Source of the DNA: Parachlorella kessleri
Taxonomy: Eukaryota > Chlorophyta > Trebouxiophyceae > Chlorellales > Chlorellaceae
DNA length: 27,458 bases
NCBI GenBank assembly: GCA_001598975.1
Contig: BBXU01000819.1
Coordinates: 1 to 27,458, forward strand
Direction: 5' to 3'
Below, one piece after another: positions 21,533 through 27,458 of this stretch. Made by a program: the position numbers and the translations under genes. The notes under the pieces were generated by a model, which saw only the letters and a list, made by a program, of their open reading frames with translations, was not told the DNA's origin and searched no databases. Position 1 is the stretch's first letter. Every line of letters begins with the position of its first letter.

Positions 21533-23735
21533 ATGATGCAGCGTGCCTTTCACTCAGTATCTTACGACCCCAAGCCTTTTGTAATCTTGCTAGGCTGGCT
21601 GGGCAGTCAAATACGGTACTTCAATAAGTGAGTACAGGGTTTGCTGCCTTGTTGCGTAGTACAAGGGGTTCAGCTGTCCTGCTGCAGGTCTTGGCCTTGC
21701 TGTTTGCCGTGTGCAGTCAAGGGAGTTTTCGTATAGCTCCCAGCATTGCCTGCCGGTGGGGGAAGCCTTGCTTTGAACATGGGTGCCGTGTTTTCTGGCT
21801 TGCCCCTTACTACTTTCTTACAAGGATTATGTTGACAGAGCCTGGAGCTGGTCGTCCTATCGCAGGTATCAGGAGCTGTGGAAGAGTCTAGGTGCTTACC
21901 CTGTCGGTATTCGACCAACAATCCTGCAGACCGCCATCCCGTCCCTGGCAGACAGCGCGCTTCTTCGCTTCATGGGCAATGTGAACCGTTATTACGGCAG
22001 CCACTGCTTGACTCACGGCAGGGTGTCCCCAGTTTTAGTGCATACCTTCAGCAATGCGGGTTTCCTGGCCTTCGGCACCATGCTGCACCTTGCCTCCCTG
22101 CTCACCACTGGTGCTCCGTGGAGGCAGGGGGCCCAGCAGCTGCACCACACCGCTACGCCAGACGATGCTGCGGATGCCTTCTTCACAGCCGAGCCCTCCT
22201 CCATGTCTTCCACCACCAACCTTTGGCTCCCTGGCAGCCCCCTAAGCAGTGGTCGACCGCTGGGCGAGCAGGAAAGAAGTCTGCACTTGCAGAACCCAGC
22301 TACCCTGGCCACACTAGTGGCCTTCCGGCGCACGCTGGGGAGCCTGTCTGGCATCGTCATAGACTCTGCACCCTCCCAAGCCACGCCTGCCATTTGGTCC
22401 AGGTCAGCACCAGTGCCGTGAATAGCGGGCGAGCGGCAGTTGTGATCCGCACCCAATCTGGCAAGCATTGCTGGCACACATGCGGGTACCATTTATTGTT
22501 ACGCCCCTTGTTGTCATGTTGCTGTCCTGGGGTCCTGGCAAGGCAGCCGTGCTGGAGAGGACCACATTCGCGTGCAGCTACATTGACATGACACCATAGA
22601 GCGCATTTCTTTCCCCTCAGGGGGGTACTGTCCGCCGCTCTGGGGCAGCCTGCTGCCGGCATAGAGGAGGCTCATCCAGTGGCAGTGCGGGCTCTGCGTA
22701 GCCTGGTGGGGCCCTACCTGAGGGCCAAGCCAATAGCAAGGCGGTATACTGAGGTGTGTTTGCTGTGCTGGGTGGGTTACTGCAAGGATGGCCACTAATT
22801 GCTACCAGGGTGGTTGGGGAGTGCGAGCGGAGGTTGGATGTGTCACAGCCCCAGTGATGGCAGAGTTGTTGGGCACGGTGGTGGGGTTGTAGTGGGGGTA
22901 GTAATACACAGTCCCATGTCCTGCGCAGCTATCCTTCATATGAGTTACGCTTACTAGCACATATATTATAGCACTGCTATACTAGGAGTATAGACGCTGG
23001 CAGCGTCTATACTCCTAAAACTCTGCCTATGGCAGTGGCCTACACACTGGTGCATATGCCTAGCCTTGTTTACTATCGTGGAGACCTTGGAGATATGTGA
23101 AAGCCGCCAATCCACAGGTACCACCCACCTTTGCTGCAGATCCAGCAAGCCTGGCTGGAGTCACCCCTGTGCCCTCAGCTGTATCTCTACTCTGAGGCTG
23201 ACACATTGATTCCACAAGAGGACGTCCGATTCTGGATGCAAAAGCAGGCAAGTGGCGTGATGCTCTGAAAGCTGCCTTTGGTGATGCTCCCCTCAGAAGT
23301 TGGATCAGACCAACTGGGCCAGAGTCAGGTTCTGACCTTGCAGTGTTCCTTGGGTGGTACCCAACAGTACGCCCCAAGTGGGTGCATCTGCAGAAAGACC
23401 GCGGCGTAAGCGTGCAGTCCCGTTGCTGGCCAGACTCACACCACTGCGAGCATTTCCGAAGTCACCCGCAGGTATGGGCAGCCCACACAGGCTGCATGCC
23501 TGTGCCTTCGCAATTCTAGTTGATTTTGAGAGCCCTACCTGGCCTCACTAGTTGTACATTTATAACACCAGCACTGCCATGAGCGTGACACACCTCAGTT
23601 TATCTGTCCATGAGTCGTATATGCTAGTTGTGGCTGCAGGAGTATACCCAGCTGACATCTGATTTCATGGAGCATTGCACTCTGAGGGGAGGCACTGGTT
23701 GGAGGGGCTTTGCAGCCAGAGCAGCGGAGGCCTGA
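21533..23735 (+). CDS. TMEM53-like DUF829 alpha/beta-hydrolase-fold protein
   Basis: Six exons, 21533-21627, 21866-22402, 22621-22753, 23140-23247, 23394-23471 and 23640-23735, join with matching phases into 348 residues. The family pattern is clear: PFVILLGWLGSQIRYFNKYQELW at the N-terminus (the opening strand and GW motif), LVHTFSNAGFLAFG around residues 90-102 in the nucleophile-elbow position (FSN, Ser 94), GIVIDSAPS at 194-202, LYLYSEADTLIP around Asp 276, and SHHCEHFRSHPQEY near the end. Ser 94, Asp 276 and His 308 are the likely triad positions. Animal TMEM53 is a nuclear-envelope protein; the biochemical role of the family is not established. About 75 low-complexity residues (roughly 113-190) separate FSN from IDSAP. 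The intron after exon 4 has a GC donor (CAG|GCAAGT). The start rests on ATG 21533 or the next codon, ATG 21536; an upstream exon cannot be excluded. Confidence 0.87.
22983..23017. repeat. Perfect 17-bp-stem hairpin in intron 3 of the DUF829 gene
   Basis: TAGGAGTATAGACGCTG (22983-22999) is followed by one base and then its exact reverse complement (23001-23017). It lies in the intron 22754-23139, in an AT-richer patch. Confidence 0.9.
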
Positions 23736-24002
23736 AGCAGCATGGAGTTGAAATTAAGACAGCAGCAGTGTTGGCAAGGTGGAGTGGTATCCTTGGCTAC
23801 CGGGAAGCACAAGGCTTGGAATTCCTTGTATTATGCAACAAGCAAACAGTATATTGAGATGTGTTCCAACCTACCAACTACAGCACTGTTGCTTTATAAG
23901 ACAGTGGGTGCAGGCTGCTCTGCAGCTTTTTGGCTTGAGCTTTGGTTTACTTGGGAGCTTTCTGACAGCAGAGCAGGCAAAGTTTCGCAAACGATTGACC
24001 AG

Positions 24003-24007
24003 TGTAA
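24003..24007 (+). terminator. TGTAA poly(A) signal, DUF829 gene
   Basis: This is the first TGTAA after the stop at 23733-23735, about 270 bases downstream. Further copies at 24093-24097 and 24104-24108 are alternatives. Confidence 0.45.
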
Positions 24008-24208
24008 TTTGGGTTGACACCAAGCGGAGTGGTGTCAGTAGGCTTCATCATCAGTAACTCAGGCAGCATCAGATTGGTCCGTAGGAGCACAGTGTAACAC
24101 ATGTGTAACAGCATAGTAGGGCGGGGAGAAGACCCAGCGCGACAAAAAGTATGGAAGCCCTGCCCCTGACTGAATTGCATCTGGGCATTGAAATTGAGAG
24201 GTTGCATG

Positions 24209-24213
24209 TTACA
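24209..24213 (-). terminator. TGTAA poly(A) signal, beta-tubulin
   Basis: TTACA on the plus strand reads TGTAA on the minus strand, about 150 bases past the tubulin stop codon. Confidence 0.55.
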
Positions 24214-24365
24214 GCAGCGGCGACAAGAGGAAGATATTGCAGCAAACCGAAAAGATACCGAGCAGGAGATACATCGCACTAGAAAAACGAAAGCCTGCTA
24301 CGGTCAAATAAGTCAGAGTCAAGGTCACATCCCTTCACCACAGTAAGGCATCATACAACAGCAGC

Positions 24366-27458
<3,093 letters not shown>

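Larger units (their letters stand above)
23736..24365. other. Convergent 3' region between the DUF829 gene and beta-tubulin
   Basis: No coding exon is supported here. It holds plus-strand TGTAA words at 24003, 24093 and 24104 for the DUF829 gene and a minus-strand TGTAA at 24213-24209 for beta-tubulin, so the two 3' ends may overlap. Confidence 0.6.

Overview
The window looks like nuclear DNA of a chlorophyte green alga, most likely a trebouxiophyte of the Chlorella/Coccomyxa kind; the genus is inference. The genes are GC-rich and densely interrupted: about 42 coding exons in one gene and 14 in another, with introns of roughly 100-450 bases. Splice sites are mostly CAG|GTRAGN and TGCAG|N, with a few GC-AG introns, and the chlorophyte poly(A) word TGTAA follows three of the four genes. 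I saw no prokaryotic operon, RNA gene, CRISPR array or transposon.

Layout: (1) 127-3535, plus strand, the 3' part of a gene for an alanine/glutamate-rich coiled-coil protein of unknown function. (2) 4286-21164, minus strand, one complete gene for TAF1, the largest TFIID subunit. I followed it exon by exon through 42 exons (about 2182 residues) with every splice phase matching except one frame jump at a C/G homopolymer in exon 8. (3) 21533-23735, plus strand, a six-exon gene for a TMEM53-like (DUF829) alpha/beta-hydrolase-fold protein, head-to-head with TAF1. (4) 24366-27458, minus strand, beta-tubulin, lacking only its first exon(s) beyond the window edge.

The genes are an ordinary eukaryotic neighbourhood (two convergent pairs and one divergent pair) rather than a functional cluster. 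The most unusual thing is inside TAF1. After the bromodomain the reading frame continues through three more phase-matched exons into a CW-type zinc finger (WVQC-x2-C-x-KWR-x-L ... WFC ... C), a module associated with binding methylated H3K4. The usual CCHC zinc knuckle of TAF1 was not found and the bromodomain is atypical. I know of no TAF1 with a CW finger, so this is the main candidate for something undescribed: an algal TFIID scaffold with its own histone-methylation reader.

Other points of interest are a 17-base microexon, recurrent GC-AG introns in three unrelated genes, a decayed tandem copy of an exon start, and a perfect 17-bp-stem hairpin in an intron of the DUF829 gene.
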